In this document: piece after piece, positions 40,842-49,909 of the stretch
How the letters are laid out: every line of letters starts with the position of its first letter
How positions within the stretch are numbered: the stretch's first letter is position 1
Source: JALYXV01 sp963733505
Lineage (GTDB): Bacteria > Actinomycetota > Acidimicrobiia > Acidimicrobiales > Palsa-688
DNA: 64,000 nucleotides
NCBI GenBank assembly: GCA_963733505.1
Contig: CAVTDW010000012.1
Coordinates: 81,565 to 145,564, forward strand
Direction of reading: 5' to 3'
The notes under the pieces: generated by a model
What the model saw: only the letters and a program-made list of their open reading frames with translations
Told to the model about the DNA's origin: nothing
The model's database searches: none
Made by a program: the position numbers and the translations under genes

Positions 40842-41892
40842 GCGCATCGCGGGTCGCGGCGATCGTGTCGTTCCGGCTGGGCGGCTCGACGGCGTCGCCA
40901 TCGAAGCGGCCAAATGGGGTTGGGCCCTCGAACAACTGGGCTTCAGCGTTCGAACCGTGGCCGGCGATGGTCCGGTCGACCATCTGATCCCAGGACTGGC
41001 GGCCGGCGCCGGCCTGAACGGAATCGATCCCCCACCCATCGACAGCCGGGCGCTCGAACGGGCGCTCGAAGGCGCGGATCTGGTCGTGGTGGAAAACGTG
41101 CTCTCACTACCACTCAACCCGGCCGCAGCCGCCGCCCTCGCCGCCCAACTCCGGGGTCGGCCGGCGATCTTGCGCCACCACGACCTGCCCTGGCAGCGGG
41201 ACCGCTTCAAAGCCTGCCCCCCTCCTCCGACCGACCCGGCGTGGCGCCACGTCACCATCAACGAGCGTTCCCGCCGCGAACTCGACGAGCGCGGCATCGC
41301 AGCCACGACGATCGCCAACGCCTTCGACCCGCACCCTCGGGCGGGCGACCGGGACTCGACCCGCACCGAGATGGGCCTCACGAATGACGATGACGACTGG
41401 CTGGTGATGCAACCCACCCGAGCCATCGCCCGCAAGGGCGTCCCTCTGGGACTCGCCCTGGCCGAGGCGCTGGGCGCCACGTACTGGCTGTTGGGGCCGG
41501 CCGAGGAGGGATACGGGGCGGAACTGGCCCGTCTGCTGGACGCGGCAACGGTGCCCACCCGTCACGCGCCGGTCGCCCGGATCGAGGACGCCTATGCCGC
41601 CTGCGACGTGGTGGTGTTCCCGTCGCTCGAGGAAGGGTTCGGCAACCCGCCCGTCGAGGCGTCATTGCAGCGACGCCCGGTGGCCGTCGGCCCCTACCAG
41701 GTGGGGCGGGAGCTGGCCGCAGCCGGATTCCGCTGGTTGGACGTGACCGACCACGAGGCGGTCCGGAGTTTCCTCAGGTCCCCCGACACCGCGCTGCTGG
41801 ACCACAATGAGCACATCGCTCGCACCCAGTTCTCGCTCGAGCAGCTCCCGGCGAGGCTTTTCCACCTGCTCGATGAGGCCGGTTGGACGTGA
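40838..41892 (+). CDS. GT4-type glycosyltransferase (one frameshift near the start)
   Basis: The protein (about 351 aa) has the GT-B fold of family 4. The N-terminus VSASRVAAIVSFRLGG from GTG 40838 continues, after a one-base shift near 40884, as DGVAIEAAKWGWALEQLGF. Later come VMQPTRAIARKG, LLGPAEEGYG and the donor-site DVVVFPSLEEGFGNPPVEA. A reading from 40834 without the shift gives an unrelated Arg-rich start. It overlaps its neighbours by four bases on both sides, so three genes are coupled. The acceptor is unknown. Confidence 0.85.
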
Positions 41893-42161
41893 CCGCCGGC
41901 CCCCGCCCCGGCCCCGACCCGATCCTCGTGCGCCGGGCCCTCTACGCCCGGCTGGCCAACATCGGCAACCGGATCGGGTATCTCCTGCTCGGCGTGGCCA
42001 TCGTGGCGTTCGTGGCCGGGTTCGCGACCGATTTCCCGCAGCTGGCGGTGACCGTGAGCATCGTCGGGCTGGTCGGGGCGTGCGTGGTCCTGCCGCCCGC
42101 CATCGTCGCCGGCTACGCCGTGAAGGCGGCCGAGCGGGAGGACCGCAAGGCGGGCCGGTAG
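41889..42161 (+). CDS. Small two-helix membrane protein
   Basis: The 90 aa protein has a basic start (VRRALYARLANIGNRIGY), two hydrophobic helices (LLLGVAIVAFVAGFAT and AVTVSIVGLVGACVVLPPAIVAGY) and a charged tail. GTG at 41889 overlaps the glycosyltransferase stop as GTGA. I know similar actinobacterial hypothetical proteins but no function. Confidence 0.75.
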   Translation: MTAGPRPGPDPILVRRALYARLANIGNRIGYLLLGVAIVAFVAGFATDFPQLAVTVSIVGLVGACVVLPPAIVAGYAVKAAEREDRKAGR

Positions 42162-42170
42162 CCTCGCCCC

Positions 42171-43278
42171 ATGTCCAAGGCGGCCGTGCTGACGGCGATC
42201 GGGCAACCGCTGGAGGTCCGCACCGACGTCGAGATCGAGGCGCCGCATCCGGGCGAGGTGCTGGTCCGCATGGCTGCCTCGGGCGTGTGCCACTCCGACT
42301 TGTCCATGCAGAACGGGACCATGCTCACCCCGACGCCGATCGTGCTCGGACACGAGGGGGCGGGCGTCATCGAGGCGGTCGGCGATGGCGTGGACGAACT
42401 CGCCGCGGGCGACCACGTGGTGATCTCGTGGGTGCCGCAGTGCGGGTCGTGTTACTACTGCGAGCGGGGCCAGCCCGAGATCTGCGAGAGCACGTCGCTC
42501 AGCGTCGCCATGGGGTACCTGCTCGACGGGACCACCCGGTCTGCGCTCGGGCGGCCAGGCGCTGCATCAGATGGCGTCCGCCGGGACCTTCTCGGAGCTG
42601 AGCGTGATCCCCGCCGCGAGCGCCATCAAGATTCCCGACGACATCGACCTGTCGGTCGCGGCGCTGATCGGTTGCAGCGTGCTGACCGGAGTGGGAGCGG
42701 CGTTGAACACCGCCCAGATCGCCCGAGCAGACACCGTTGCCGTGGTCGGATGTGGCGGCGTCGGCCTCAACATCGTTCAGGGTGCGGTGATCGCGGGTGC
42801 CCACCAGATCATCGCGGTCGACGTCCACCAGTCGAAGCTCGAACTGGCCCGCACCTTCGGGGCCACCGCGGTGGTCGATGCCAGCCAGCGCGACGCGGTC
42901 AGCGCCGTGATGGAGTTGACGGGCCAACGAGGCGCCGACGTGGCCTTCGAGGTCATCGGCCTGCAGCAGACCATCGATCAGACGATCGCCATGACCCGGC
43001 GCGGCGGCCAGGCGATCCTGGTGGGAGTGGCGCGGATGGACGCAGTGGTCAACGTTCCCGCCTTTTTCGGCGTGGTGCTGGCCGAGAAGACCATCCGGGG
43101 CTGCTGGTACGGCGGCTCCCACGTCCGTCGAGACGTGGCCCGCATCATCGGGTACTACCGGGAGGGCCGGCTCAAGCTGGAAGAACTCATTTCCCAGCGG
43201 ATTGCCTTGGAGCAGGTGAACGAGGCGTTCGAGGCCCTGAAAGTAGGCGAGGTCGCACGTTCGGTGATCACGTACTGA
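42171..43278 (+). CDS. Zinc-dependent alcohol dehydrogenase, MDR superfamily (one frameshift)
   Basis: The rejoined protein is about 369 aa. The N-terminal half has catalytic-zinc ligands in SGVCHSDLS and VLGHEGAGVIEAVGDGV, and the structural-zinc cysteines in QCGSCYYCERGQPEIC. Deleting one base near 42540 joins GYLLDGTTR to LRSGGQALHQMAS. The Rossmann loop VVGCGGVGLNIVQGA and the C-terminal GCWYGGSHVRRD follow. It oxidises an alcohol or reduces an aldehyde; the substrate is not evident. It ends at 43278, followed by a short GGCCGGCGGCCGGCC hairpin. Confidence 0.88.
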
Positions 43279-43311
43279 CAGGCCGGCGGCCGGCCAAGCG
43301 CTCGAGCGGGG

Positions 43312-43461
43312 CTACACCCCGCCGGGCGGCAGGATGCGGTAGCGGCGGCGGCGAGCCTTGGCGGCCAGCAGGGTCACGGCGCTGCGCTGGGCCGGCGCGG
43401 GCCGGATGGGCTCGGGCGGACGGGTGGAATCGCGCATCGGTGTCGTCCGCGGTCGCCTCAT
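43312..43461 (-). CDS. Possible short basic peptide
   Basis: A 49-codon frame encodes an Arg/Pro-rich peptide ending KARRRRYRILPPGGV. The composition and clean ending look coding-like, but no ribosome binding site is seen and I know no homologue. It sits in the 342-base gap between the alcohol dehydrogenase and tetR, reading away from tetR. Confidence 0.35.
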   Translation of the reverse strand: MRRPRTTPMRDSTRPPEPIRPAPAQRSAVTLLAAKARRRRYRILPPGGV

Positions 43462-43479
43462 GGTGGGGATATTCGACGG

Positions 43480-43489
43480 TGACTAGTCA
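43480..43489. promoter_or_regulatory. TGACTAGTCA palindrome upstream of tetR
   Basis: A 10-base perfect palindrome, TGACTAGTCA, is followed eight bases later by another half-site TAGTCA (43498-43503). It lies 131 bases before the TetR gene and just upstream of the short basic ORF. It is a candidate autoregulatory operator. Confidence 0.4.
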
Positions 43490-43620
43490 ATTCCTCCTAG
43501 TCAGGCCGGTGATTCGAGGCATCCTGGGGACGGCCCTCTTGGGAGGCAGACGGCGTTGTGGCATCCTCACCGAGTTCCATGAACCTTTCTGCGTCGTCGG
43601 CTTCGAGATCGTGAACCCCG

Positions 43621-44265
43621 GTGGAAACTGAACCTGTCCTCCCCCGGCCCCCGTCGAGCCGGCTCCCGGCGGCCCGGCGGCGCCGCCAGCTCCTCGATGT
43701 CGCCGTCGATGTGTTCGCCGAGCGCGGCTTTCACGCCACGTCGATGGACGAGGTGGCGGAGGCGGCCGGGGTGACCAAGCCGGTCCTGTATCAGCACTTC
43801 GAGTCGAAACGGGACCTGTTCGTCGAGCTGCTGGACGACGTGGGCAGTCACCTGGTGTCGGCGGTCACGGCTGCGGTGGGCGGCGCGGTTGGGCCCCGGC
43901 AGCGGGTCGAGGCCGGTTTCGAGGCCTACTTCGAGTTCGTGACCCAGCAAACCAACGCCTTCCGGCTGCTGTTCGGCGGCGGTGCGCGGCGCGACGAAGA
44001 GTTCAACGACGCGGTGCGCCGCGTCGAGGACGTCATGGCGGCCGCGGTGGCGGCACTCATCGAGACCGACATCTCCGACGACCACCGAGAACTGCTCGGC
44101 TACGGCATCGTGGGCCTGGCCGAGGTCAGCAGCCGTCAGTGGGCCGGCTCCCGCCGGGTGGACGAACTCGACGACGCCGAGCGGGCGGCGGAGGCCACCC
44201 GGCTGGCTCGCCGGGTCAGCGAACTGGCGTGGGCCGGCCTACGGGGAATCCACCGCGATCCGTAG
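43621..44265 (+). CDS. TetR-family transcriptional regulator
   Basis: The 214 aa protein has a typical TetR DNA-binding domain: RRRQLLDVAVDVFAERGFHATSMDEVAEAAGVTKPVLYQHFESK near residues 20-62. A ligand/dimer domain with NAFRLLFGGG and SRQWAG follows. The core resembles regulators of fatty-acid or alcohol metabolism, and the neighbouring alcohol dehydrogenase is a possible target. GTG at 43621 is the first start. Its 3' end overlaps the convergent peptidase gene by 27 bases. Confidence 0.92.
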   Translation: METEPVLPRPPSSRLPAARRRRQLLDVAVDVFAERGFHATSMDEVAEAAGVTKPVLYQHFESKRDLFVELLDDVGSHLVSAVTAAVGGAVGPRQRVEAGFEAYFEFVTQQTNAFRLLFGGGARRDEEFNDAVRRVEDVMAAAVAALIETDISDDHRELLGYGIVGLAEVSSRQWAGSRRVDELDDAERAAEATRLARRVSELAWAGLRGIHRDP

Positions 44266-45381
44266 CCGAAGTCCCCGACGCCACGGGCGGTAGCGGGCGG
44301 CCGCCAGGCCCGAGGTAGCCAGCAGCGACAGCAAACCGACCAGGCCAAGGCCGGCCAGCGATCGCGGTGCCCCGCTTTCGGGGGGAAGCGCCAGCGGCAG
44401 GCCAAGGGGTGGGAAAATGGCGGCCTGGGCTGCGGGTAACACCACCGGGACTGGTTGGGCCGTTGCTGCGATCGACTCGGTGGCGGCCTTGATCGAGCGG
44501 ATCAACTCCGGTACCGCCTTCACCGCGGCCGCCAACCAGGCGTCGAGGATGGGCTTCGGGTCCACGCCCGCGCCGCCGAAGGGGTGATACTCGAAGTGGA
44601 CGTGGGGACCGGTCGCATCGCCGGTCTGGCCGACGAACCCGACCACCTGGCCCATCTTGACCGGCGACCCGGTGTTGAGGTCCTTCACGGTCGCGCTCAT
44701 ATGGGCCATGTAGTACTGCGTCTTGTCCGGCCCCGTGACCACGGCCAGAAGTCCGTACCCCTGCGGGTCGCCGGTGTCGTATCGCAATGTCCCGTCGATG
44801 GGTGAGCGGATCGGTGTGCCCATGGCGGCGACGATGTCGTCGCCTTCGTGCAGCCGGGGAACCGGGCCCGGCCGCGGTTCCAACCAGTCGTCGCGGAAGA
44901 ATGCCGGCCCGGCCACCGGAAACTGGCCCATTCCGACGATCGCGGCCTGCTGAGCGGTGAATCCCAACTTCTGCAGCGCAACCAGCGCAGCCAGGAGGGC
45001 CGAATCGTTGCTCGGCCGGGAACGCTTCACCGCGTTGGAAATGGCCAACAGCGCAGGCGGAAACGTCGTTGCCGTGGGGACCACGGTCGTGGTCGTCGTC
45101 GTCGACTGGGAAACAGTGGTGGACGTTGCCTTGGCCTTGGTTGTCGTCGTTGTCGTCGTGGCGCTGGGCGCAGTCGTCGTGGTGCTCGACGGCGGCGGCG
45201 ACTCCGTGGTGGTCGACGTTTGCGCCTGGGCCACGGTCCCCGAGGCCCACGACGTCCAGACCAGCGCGACCACCGTGGTGGTCAGCGCCAGCGCCTGGGC
45301 GCCCCGACGCGCCCTGCCGTTCCCCCCTCTTTCCCGACTACAGATGCGCCATTCTGCCGACTTTGTGCCGTGGCGCGCCAT
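44239..45381 (-). CDS. Secreted M23-family (LytM) metallopeptidase
   Basis: The 380 aa protein has a basic N-terminus, a signal or anchor helix (ALALTTTVVALVWTSWASG) and a Thr-rich linker of about 50 residues. A helical segment and an M23 domain follow. Zinc ligands are in RLHEGDDIVAAMGTPI and GPHVHFEYHPFG, so the site is complete and the enzyme should cut peptidoglycan cross-bridges. A C-terminal helix (AGLGLVGLLSLLATSGLAA) plus basic tail may anchor it. ATG at 45381 is used because an upstream Met at 45459 would put 26 irrelevant residues before the signal. Confidence 0.85.
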   Translation of the reverse strand: MARHGTKSAEWRICSRERGGNGRARRGAQALALTTTVVALVWTSWASGTVAQAQTSTTTESPPPSSTTTTAPSATTTTTTTKAKATSTTVSQSTTTTTTVVPTATTFPPALLAISNAVKRSRPSNDSALLAALVALQKLGFTAQQAAIVGMGQFPVAGPAFFRDDWLEPRPGPVPRLHEGDDIVAAMGTPIRSPIDGTLRYDTGDPQGYGLLAVVTGPDKTQYYMAHMSATVKDLNTGSPVKMGQVVGFVGQTGDATGPHVHFEYHPFGGAGVDPKPILDAWLAAAVKAVPELIRSIKAATESIAATAQPVPVVLPAAQAAIFPPLGLPLALPPESGAPRSLAGLGLVGLLSLLATSGLAAARYRPWRRGLRLRIAVDSP

Positions 45382-45526
45382 CGCCCTGTTGAACGCGGCA
45401 GAATTCGGTGATGCTGCGGCTCGATGGTTCCCGGCTGGAGCGCGATGGATGGACCGCACGGCCGGGCCTGCTCAGCGCCACCCATCCACGTTTGGCCGCC
45501 CGCCTCTCCTGAGTCGCCGCCGCTGG

Positions 45527-45922
45527 TCAGGCTCCGGGTTCGGCCAGCCGGGCCGGTACCTCACCGAATGCCAACTGGTGGCCGTCGGGGTCGGCGATGA
45601 CGAAGTCGTAGTTGCCCCACGGCTGGCGCGTCAACGCCCCGGTGATTGGAACACCCGCGTCGGTGCAGCGCTGGTGGAGCTCCTCGACGCCTTCGACGTC
45701 GAAGTAGCAGCAGACGAAGTCGGCGACCGCTGGGGACGCGCTGTGGACCAACCCGATTCCCACGTCGCCGAGGCCGAGGCCGAGGCCGAGTAGGGCGAAG
45801 TTGGCCGGCTCCCCCATGGTGGCGAGGACCTCGAAACCGAGCGCTCGCTGGTAGAAGGCGATCGAAGCGGCCACGTCCCGGACCCCGATCGTCGTCCGGC
45901 TCCTGAGGAAGCGAATACTCAT
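45527..45922 (-). CDS. VOC-superfamily protein (glyoxalase/bleomycin-resistance fold)
   Basis: The 131 aa protein has the paired beta-alpha-beta units of the vicinal oxygen chelate fold: RTTIGVRDVAASIAFYQRALGFEVL, then FDVEGVEELHQRCTDAGV and a C-terminal NYDFVIADPDGHQLAFGE, where Glu is a candidate metal ligand. The first ligand position is not obvious. The reaction is unknown. It is divergent from the first giant gene, with about 240 bases between. Confidence 0.85.
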   Translation of the reverse strand: MSIRFLRSRTTIGVRDVAASIAFYQRALGFEVLATMGEPANFALLGLGLGLGDVGIGLVHSASPAVADFVCCYFDVEGVEELHQRCTDAGVPITGALTRQPWGNYDFVIADPDGHQLAFGEVPARLAEPGA

Positions 45923-46164
45923 CGAGCCACTCTCGCACTCACGCTCACGTGCCGCTCGCGTGGACGCAGTCGGTAGGCAACGGATACACCCCCGCGTGCT
46001 CGGGCCGGCGAATCGATCCGAACGGATCTTGCGCCTTGTGCCGTCGCAGGCGTCGCCTTACCGTGACGCTCGGGCAGTTCGTCGCAACAAGGGGCCTCAG
46101 CGAGGGCGTCATGGTACGGGCATCCTCGCCGTGGTTCCGCGTGAGGAAAGGTGGCCACGGCATC

Positions 46165-49100
46165 ATGACCCCAGCGGCATCGAAGCCGAATGAACGTCTC
46201 GCCGACACGACGCTCTCGGCGACGGCCTCGCCCGTCGAGCGGGTGGCCCCGCCCGATGTTGTCCGCCACCTGCCCGAGTGGATCGGCGAGATCGTCGAGC
46301 CGGCGGTTCCGCTTCATCCCTTCCCTCCGCGCCAGCTGCGCCCCGACCTGCAAGTCGACCTGGTTCGGCCCGACGACCTGCTCAGCTTGCACATCGATGG
46401 TTACAACCTTCACGTCGTCTGGACCGACGAGCCCCATCTCGACCGCATCGATGCCACCAAGGACGCACGTTTCGTCGTGGGGTTCCCGCCCCAGAACATC
46501 GCCGAGGGGGCGTACTACAAGCGGGCGGGCGACGAGAAACACCCGCTGAAGCTGCCACCGGCGGCACCCGGAGCGTCGGCGCCCCCGCCCGACGGGCAGC
46601 CCGACGGCAAGCTGGTGGCGCCGGGGAATGTCCCCGCGCAGCTCGCCGGTCCCAGCCGGCTGGCGTTTCGGATCGCGGCCGGCGCGGCCATGCCCTTCGT
46701 GCCCTACACGATGGAAGGCCTGCTCGACTGGTCCAAGTTCGAGCCCGTGGTGCCTGCGCTGGCCGACATCGGACCCAACCCCAGCCCCGCTGAAATCGCC
46801 CAGGCACCGGACATCACGCCGCCGGGAGCGACCGAAACGGCGCTCGAACTTCCCTACCGCCTGGTCCTGGCGCCGCAACGCCGGGCGCGTTGGGCGCACG
46901 CCACGTCGCCGGTGCAGCGCGGGAACGGCCGCGTCGAGCTGTGGCACACCCGCCTTGCCCTCCCACCATCGGCGGCCCCGGCTCCGGCTCCGGGTCCGGG
47001 TCCGGCTCCTGGCGCGACTCCCGACCACGCCGAGCTGTGGGCGACGACCGAGCCGGCGTACCTCCGGGCCGTGTGGTCGGCCGACTACAACCCGGCCAAC
47101 CCGCCGGCCAAGACCGCCCCCGACCCCAACGGCCTCGGCGTCACCGACATCTCGCCCAACGACCGCCACCAGATTGTCATCTTGACGTCGGCGTTTCATG
47201 GCTGGGCCAAGGGACTCATACCCAAGAACCCGGGGCCGACCGAGCAGCCCTACGTACCCGCACCCGTCGAGGTCCGCCTGCTCATGCTGTCGTCGCTGGG
47301 CGGATGGCTCCGATCACGCGGCAGTTGGGATCCGCCCCACCGCCACCGCCTGATCTGGCCCGGCTTCTCCTTGCTTTCCGACATCACGGTGGCGGAACGA
47401 GCCGAGATCCCGGCTCCGCCGTTCGGCCACCTCCGCGGGCCCCTACTGGCAGAACACGCCCAGCCCGCGACGGCCACGGCGGGGGCAGCCGGCGTCCTGC
47501 CCGGCGCTCCCGGCGTCCTGCCCGGTGCAGCCGGCGTCCTGCCCGGTGCAGCCGGCGTCCTGCCCGGTGCAGCCGGCGTCCTGCCCGGCGCAGCCGCCGG
47601 CCTGTCCGGCGCTCCCGGCGTGCTGCCTGCGACAGTGGCCGCGGTCCGTGGGGATCTGGGGCGCGTGGCCCCGGCCTCCGTCGGCGCCGTCCGCTTTCCG
47701 ACCGGCATCTGGGTCGACGAGAACCAGCTGGACCTGTCGGAATGGGTGCACGTGGCGGCCCAGGGCCGGGACCACTACGTCAAGATCGTCTACGAAGGCT
47801 TTCTGTACCCGTTCGGCAACCGCGCCGCCCTGATCAAGGTCACCGAGCGCAAGTTCGTCGATGTCACCCTCGAGAATGGCTGGCAGACACCGGTCGCCTA
47901 TCTCATCCAACGCCAGTACATCGTGGTTCGCCAACCCGAGAAGGTGTACCCGGGAACCCCGTACCAGCACGGCGGCCTGGAGATGCCGGTCAAGAAGATC
48001 CGGGTCACGTCGGTTGTCACCCCCGACCTGGCGCTGCCGAGGTCCATCCTGGGCGGGACACAGTTCTCGTCATGGATCGTCGTCGACCAGGACAACCCCC
48101 ACGACTTCAAGTTCCATGTGGTGGCAACCGACCTCGCGGGCAACGAGGCCGACTTCACCACGTCGTTGATCTTCTACAGCTTCGCTGACGTCCCAGGCGG
48201 CCTCGGGGCGGTCCAGTCCGCCTACCGGACGTCAGGCGAGCGCCGGGCGTGCGTCGTCGGCGGTCGCAAGATGACCTTCGCCCCTCGTGACCCGGCCACT
48301 CCGAGCACCGACAACACCACCATCCCCACCGACGGGCTGTACTTCGACACCCAGACCAACGCCGCAGAGGTCGAAGGTTTCGGGGGCTTCCTGCCGTTCC
48401 TGTTCAAGGCCCAGGTTCGCCTGCACGCGGTGGAGCAGCTCCTCGGAACGAACGCGCCCACGACCATCCGTCTGTACGACGGCTACCTCAATCACGGGCT
48501 CGATATCCACGCAGGCGTGTTCGCCGAGATCGTGAAGGACTCGGCCGGCACCCTGATTCCCGATCCCCTGCCCATGAGCTTCACGCCCAAGCAGGGCGGG
48601 GGGGTGGCGACGCCGAACATGAACCTCTCGTCGCTGACCCGCCAGCACGGCCCGACCGCGGGGTCGCTGGCCAATGCTGCGACCGACGCCTTTCATCCCA
48701 GCGACTTCTTCGGCGGCCTGTCGGGCGACCTCGTTCCCAAGCTGTTCGGCAGCCTCAAGCTGACCGACATCCTGCCCTCCGGGACTGCGGGCAAGAACGC
48801 TCCCAAAGTGGTCGTCCACACGACCGACACCGCGGCCGGAGGCAAGCTCGTCAAGGTTGAGTTCGACTGGAAACCGGACCTGGTGCCGCTGTCGGCCTTC
48901 GTCGTCAGCTTCACTCCCTCGCTCGCCGGACATGGCAACGCCGAGTTGACCGTCCACGCCGACGTCATCAAGGAGATCAAACCCGACGGGTCGCCCGTCG
49001 GCGAGGGCAGCTCGCATCTCCAGGGAACCCTGACCAACTTCACCATCACGCTGCTCGACTCGGTCGCCCTCAACGTGGTGTCGTTCGGATTCACGGGCGA

Positions 49101-49878
49101 CAGCGGCAGCAAGCCGAACGTCGAAGTCAAGCTCGACGATGTCAACCCCTTCGAGTTCACCGGCGACCTGTCGTTCGTCCAGGACCTGAAGGACCTGATC
49201 CCCGCCGGTGCCCTCGGCGACGGACCGAGCCTCGACATCCTCCCGACCGGGGTCCACGTCGGTTTCGCCATCAGCCTGCCGCCCGCCTCGCTCGGTGTCT
49301 TCACCCTGGAGAACATCAAGTTCGGCGCCGGACTCACCCTGCCATTCTTCAGCGGGAGTCCTGTCGTCGACCTTTCCTTCGCGGAACGAGCACATCCATT
49401 CATTCTCACGGTGTCGCTCTTTGGTGGCGGTGGCTTCTTCCACCTCCAGTTGGACACGGCCGGCATCAAGATGCTGGAAGCGGCGTTCGAGTTCGGGGCG
49501 GCGGTAAGCATTAATCTCGGCGTCGCCAGCGGCGGTGTCCACGTCATGGCCGGGGTGTATTTCTGCATCCAGGACGACCCCGCGAATCCGGGGCGCAACA
49601 AGACCACCCTTACCGGCTTCTTTCGAGTCGGTGGCGAAGTGTCGGTCCTCGGAATCGTGTCGATTTCCATCGAGTTCGAGCTCAGCTTCAGCTACCTGAG
49701 TGTGGGCAAAGCGGCCGGGCAGGCGACGGTGTCAATCAGCGTGCACGTCGCATTCTTCTCGAAGTCATTTTCCGTGTCGGTCGAAAAGCAATTCGGCGGC
49801 AGTGGCAGCGACCCGCGTTTCGCGCAGCTGATCACCGCCCCCGCGATCTGGCAGGGGTACGCCAATGCATTTGCGTAA
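46165..49878 (+). CDS. Giant unrecognised beta-rich protein 1
   Basis: The product is about 1,237 aa and I do not recognise it. No signal peptide or membrane helix is evident. Residues about 270-285 are a Pro/Ala linker (APAPAPGPGPAPG) and 440-488 are seven 7-residue repeats (GAAGVLP). A segment near 620-680 has a DLAGNEADFTTSL block that looks like an Ig-type strand pair. The last 350 residues alternate hydrophobic and polar residues (VSINLGVASGGVHVMAG, VSISIEFELSFSYLSV), suggesting an extended beta sheet. ATG at 46165 is chosen over 46111. A strongly ribosome-bound gene of similar size follows after 31 bases, so the two are probably an operon. Confidence 0.75.
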   Translation: MTPAASKPNERLADTTLSATASPVERVAPPDVVRHLPEWIGEIVEPAVPLHPFPPRQLRPDLQVDLVRPDDLLSLHIDGYNLHVVWTDEPHLDRIDATKDARFVVGFPPQNIAEGAYYKRAGDEKHPLKLPPAAPGASAPPPDGQPDGKLVAPGNVPAQLAGPSRLAFRIAAGAAMPFVPYTMEGLLDWSKFEPVVPALADIGPNPSPAEIAQAPDITPPGATETALELPYRLVLAPQRRARWAHATSPVQRGNGRVELWHTRLALPPSAAPAPAPGPGPAPGATPDHAELWATTEPAYLRAVWSADYNPANPPAKTAPDPNGLGVTDISPNDRHQIVILTSAFHGWAKGLIPKNPGPTEQPYVPAPVEVRLLMLSSLGGWLRSRGSWDPPHRHRLIWPGFSLLSDITVAERAEIPAPPFGHLRGPLLAEHAQPATATAGAAGVLPGAPGVLPGAAGVLPGAAGVLPGAAGVLPGAAAGLSGAPGVLPATVAAVRGDLGRVAPASVGAVRFPTGIWVDENQLDLSEWVHVAAQGRDHYVKIVYEGFLYPFGNRAALIKVTERKFVDVTLENGWQTPVAYLIQRQYIVVRQPEKVYPGTPYQHGGLEMPVKKIRVTSVVTPDLALPRSILGGTQFSSWIVVDQDNPHDFKFHVVATDLAGNEADFTTSLIFYSFADVPGGLGAVQSAYRTSGERRACVVGGRKMTFAPRDPATPSTDNTTIPTDGLYFDTQTNAAEVEGFGGFLPFLFKAQVRLHAVEQLLGTNAPTTIRLYDGYLNHGLDIHAGVFAEIVKDSAGTLIPDPLPMSFTPKQGGGVATPNMNLSSLTRQHGPTAGSLANAATDAFHPSDFFGGLSGDLVPKLFGSLKLTDILPSGTAGKNAPKVVVHTTDTAAGGKLVKVEFDWKPDLVPLSAFVVSFTPSLAGHGNAELTVHADVIKEIKPDGSPVGEGSSHLQGTLTNFTITLLDSVALNVVSFGFTGDSGSKPNVEVKLDDVNPFEFTGDLSFVQDLKDLIPAGALGDGPSLDILPTGVHVGFAISLPPASLGVFTLENIKFGAGLTLPFFSGSPVVDLSFAERAHPFILTVSLFGGGGFFHLQLDTAGIKMLEAAFEFGAAVSINLGVASGGVHVMAGVYFCIQDDPANPGRNKTTLTGFFRVGGEVSVLGIVSISIEFELSFSYLSVGKAAGQATVSISVHVAFFSKSFSVSVEKQFGGSGSDPRFAQLITAPAIWQGYANAFA
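47482..47628 (+). repeat. Seven 21-base repeats inside giant gene 1
   Basis: Seven in-frame units of 21 bases encode GAAGVLP or close variants (GAPGVLP, GAAAGLS). The central three units are nearly identical in DNA (GCAGCCGGCGTCCTGCCCGG), which suggests recent slippage. The repeat would form a flexible hydrophobic linker. Confidence 0.92.
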
Positions 49879-49909
49879 ACGCCAAAGGGACTCGGAGGAA
49901 GGCGAATAA

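Noticed and set aside
45949..46164. Upstream in-frame extension of giant gene 1
   Set aside because: Its composition is non-coding (Arg/Cys runs) and ATG at 46165 has a purine-rich stretch upstream; still uncertain against 46111.
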